A DNA stretch of 8,303 nt, from positions 1 through 8,303 of the forward strand of contig CAZGVB010000051.1 of assembly GCA_964528825.1 (NCBI GenBank), in the 5' to 3' direction. The translations under genes were made by a program, and so were the position numbers. Below, piece after piece: positions 7,359 through 8,303 of this stretch. A model generated the notes under the pieces. That model was not told the DNA's origin. It did no database searches and saw only the letters and a list, made by a program, of their open reading frames with translations. The first letter of the stretch is position 1. Every line of letters begins with the position of its first letter. Source of the stretch: RGIG5612 sp964528825. Lineage in GTDB: Bacteria; Bacillota; Clostridia; Lachnospirales; Lachnospiraceae.

Positions 7359-7510
7359 TACCACGAAAAAAACAACTCAAAAGAGAAGAGTAGTATCACG
7401 AAAAAAACAACTCATAAGAGAAGAGTAGTATCACGGAAAAAAGTTCGTAAGAGAAGAATAGGCTGCGGAAAGAGTAATTCAAAAGAAAGAATATAAGAGA
7501 AGGATCATAA
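7341..7510. repeat. Tandem 35-bp repeat derived from the gene end, three good copies plus decayed copies
   Basis: Copies 1 to 3 lie at 7341-7375, 7376-7410 and 7411-7445. Each starts CTC-x-x-AAGAGAAGAGTA and runs through a C(C/A)CG(A/G)AAAAAA tract. Copies 1 and 2 differ at about four positions. Copy 4 (about 7444-7477) keeps TTCGTAAGAGAAGAATAG, and a fifth (from about 7478) is barely recognisable. Copy 1 contains the last codons and TAA of the membrane-protein gene. Copies 2 and 3 repeat the same codons ending in TAG. CTC/GAG could pair as a 3-bp stem around a GTAA, AAAA or ATAA loop. Confidence 0.9.
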
Positions 7511-7531
7511 TAACGATAGCAATTAATGATC
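7503..7531. promoter_or_regulatory. Inverted repeat upstream of the phosphatase gene
   Basis: GATCAT (7503-7508) and ATGATC (7526-7531) form a perfect 6-bp inverted repeat with a 17-nt spacer, 60-90 bp before the phosphatase ATG. A direct repeat AAGTGTGA follows at 7551-7558 and 7580-7587. Either could be a regulator site or chance; no clear promoter was seen in 7446-7591. Confidence 0.2.
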
Positions 7532-7591
7532 ACATAGATGAACCGAATAAAAGTGTGACCATCAGAATAAATAAACGGAAAGTGTGAAAAA

Positions 7592-8303
7592 ATGGATACA
7601 GAAAGAGCTATACATATAAGCGGCATACAGAATATCCGTGATCTTGGCGGACTTGTGGGTCTTGACGGCAGAAAGATAAGAAAGCTTCAGGTGATAAGGA
7701 GCAGCAGATTGATCAATATGGGAGAGGACGGCTTCAGATTCTTTAAGGATATACATCTGTCGACCGTCATAGACCTGAGGACCAGCGCCGAGGCCGAGAA
7801 GAGGCCGAATCCCAAGATGGATGGCGTCACGATGTATCGCATAGGAGTACTTGGCGAAGACAGGATGCAGATGGGTGAAGCCTACAATACGATAGCTCAT
7901 TCACAAAATGAGGACGATGCAATGGTGGCCATCATGGAGCGCGGCTTTGATATGAGCAATGTTTATATGAATTTTATCAAGCTGCCGAGTGCCGTTACGG
8001 GAATGAAGAGGGCATTGGATATCATTGCCGATCTGCCGGAAGGAGAGGCCATCTTATATCATTGCAACGGCGGCAAGGATAGGACAGGTACGCTGACGGT
8101 ATTCCTGCTTACGATACTCGGAGTAAGTATGGATGATATAGCGGATGATTTTGAGATGACCAATCTGTTTTTTAAGGATGAGATTGAGCGACTTAAGGAT
8201 TATGCAAGGACAAAGACCACGGATCAGAGGGTGATAAACTCTATGCAGGATATCGGCGGTGTAAGCCGCAGGAATATGCAGAAGGTGGTAGATACATTGA
8301 CCT
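7592..8303 (+). CDS. Tyrosine/lipid phosphatase of the PtpB (IphP, Y_phosphatase3) type, 3' end beyond the window
   Basis: The first 237 residues of a cysteine-based phosphatase that hydrolyses phosphotyrosine or, in some relatives, phosphoinositides. The N-terminal substrate-side motif NIRDLGGL (14-21) and VIRSSRL (34-40) are typical, as is VIDLRTSAEAEKRPNP (59-74). The P-loop is HCNGGKDRTG with nucleophile Cys158, Lys162, Asp163 and Arg164. This matches the HCxAGKDRTG loop of mycobacterial PtpB, where the Asp acts as general acid. No signal peptide is seen, so it is cytoplasmic, or exported by another route as PtpB is. The start has GGAAAG 9 nt upstream (7577-7582). Usual family length is about 240-280 aa, so little is missing. 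It lies 233 bp after the membrane-protein gene with no clear terminator between them; whether it is in the same transcript is open. Confidence 0.92.
   Translation, partial: MDTERAIHISGIQNIRDLGGLVGLDGRKIRKLQVIRSSRLINMGEDGFRFFKDIHLSTVIDLRTSAEAEKRPNPKMDGVTMYRIGVLGEDRMQMGEAYNTIAHSQNEDDAMVAIMERGFDMSNVYMNFIKLPSAVTGMKRALDIIADLPEGEAILYHCNGGKDRTGTLTVFLLTILGVSMDDIADDFEMTNLFFKDEIERLKDYARTKTTDQRVINSMQDIGGVSRRNMQKVVDTLT

Noticed and set aside
7341..7510. CRISPR array
   Set aside because: The repeats are directly adjacent with no unique spacers and decay along their length.
7396..7626. Minus-strand ORF through the tandem repeat
   Set aside because: Its repetitive LLFSYELFFS-type string is the reverse reading of the repeat, with no start signal.

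Overview
The window reads as chromosomal DNA of an anaerobic Gram-positive bacterium, most likely a member of the Clostridia (Bacillota); that is inference. Support comes from mixed GC content, heavy use of ATA (Ile) and AGA/AGG (Arg) codons, AAGGAGG/GGGGGAG-type ribosome binding sites, and a molybdopterin enzyme resembling those of anaerobic polyphenol metabolism. No RNA gene, insertion sequence, CRISPR array or phage gene was found.

Layout: (1) 1-1543, minus strand, is the 5' two thirds of a large bis-MGD molybdoenzyme resembling the large subunit of pyrogallol-phloroglucinol transhydroxylase and the gut catechol dehydroxylases. Its reading frame appears to break by one base about 60 bp from the left edge. 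(2) 1544-1944 is a 401-bp divergent intergenic region. It holds a good extended -10 promoter and a palindrome for the molybdoenzyme gene, a small stem-loop zone, and a perfect 19-bp AT-rich palindrome just upstream of thrS. (3) 1945-3831, plus strand, is a threonyl-tRNA synthetase that lacks the N-terminal TGS domain and has about 38 extra residues in its catalytic core. No T-box leader is visible. (4) 4019-5599 is a sodium:solute symporter (SSS family). (5) About 5586-7358 is a polytopic membrane protein with a GT-C-glycosyltransferase-like layout, overlapping the symporter end. (6) 7341 to about 7510 is a decaying 35-bp tandem repeat whose unit contains the last codons and stop of that gene. 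(7) 7592 to the right edge is the start of a PtpB/IphP-type tyrosine or lipid phosphatase with an HCxxGKDRTG active site.

The plus-strand genes all point the same way and no convincing intrinsic terminator separates them, but only the symporter and membrane protein are tightly coupled. The genes do not form one obvious pathway. The molybdoenzyme is a metabolic accessory gene facing away from a housekeeping-type thrS, and the last three suggest envelope and transport functions. The observations most worth following are the molybdoenzyme with its frameshift and operator-like promoter, the unusual ThrRS, and the gene-end-derived tandem repeat.
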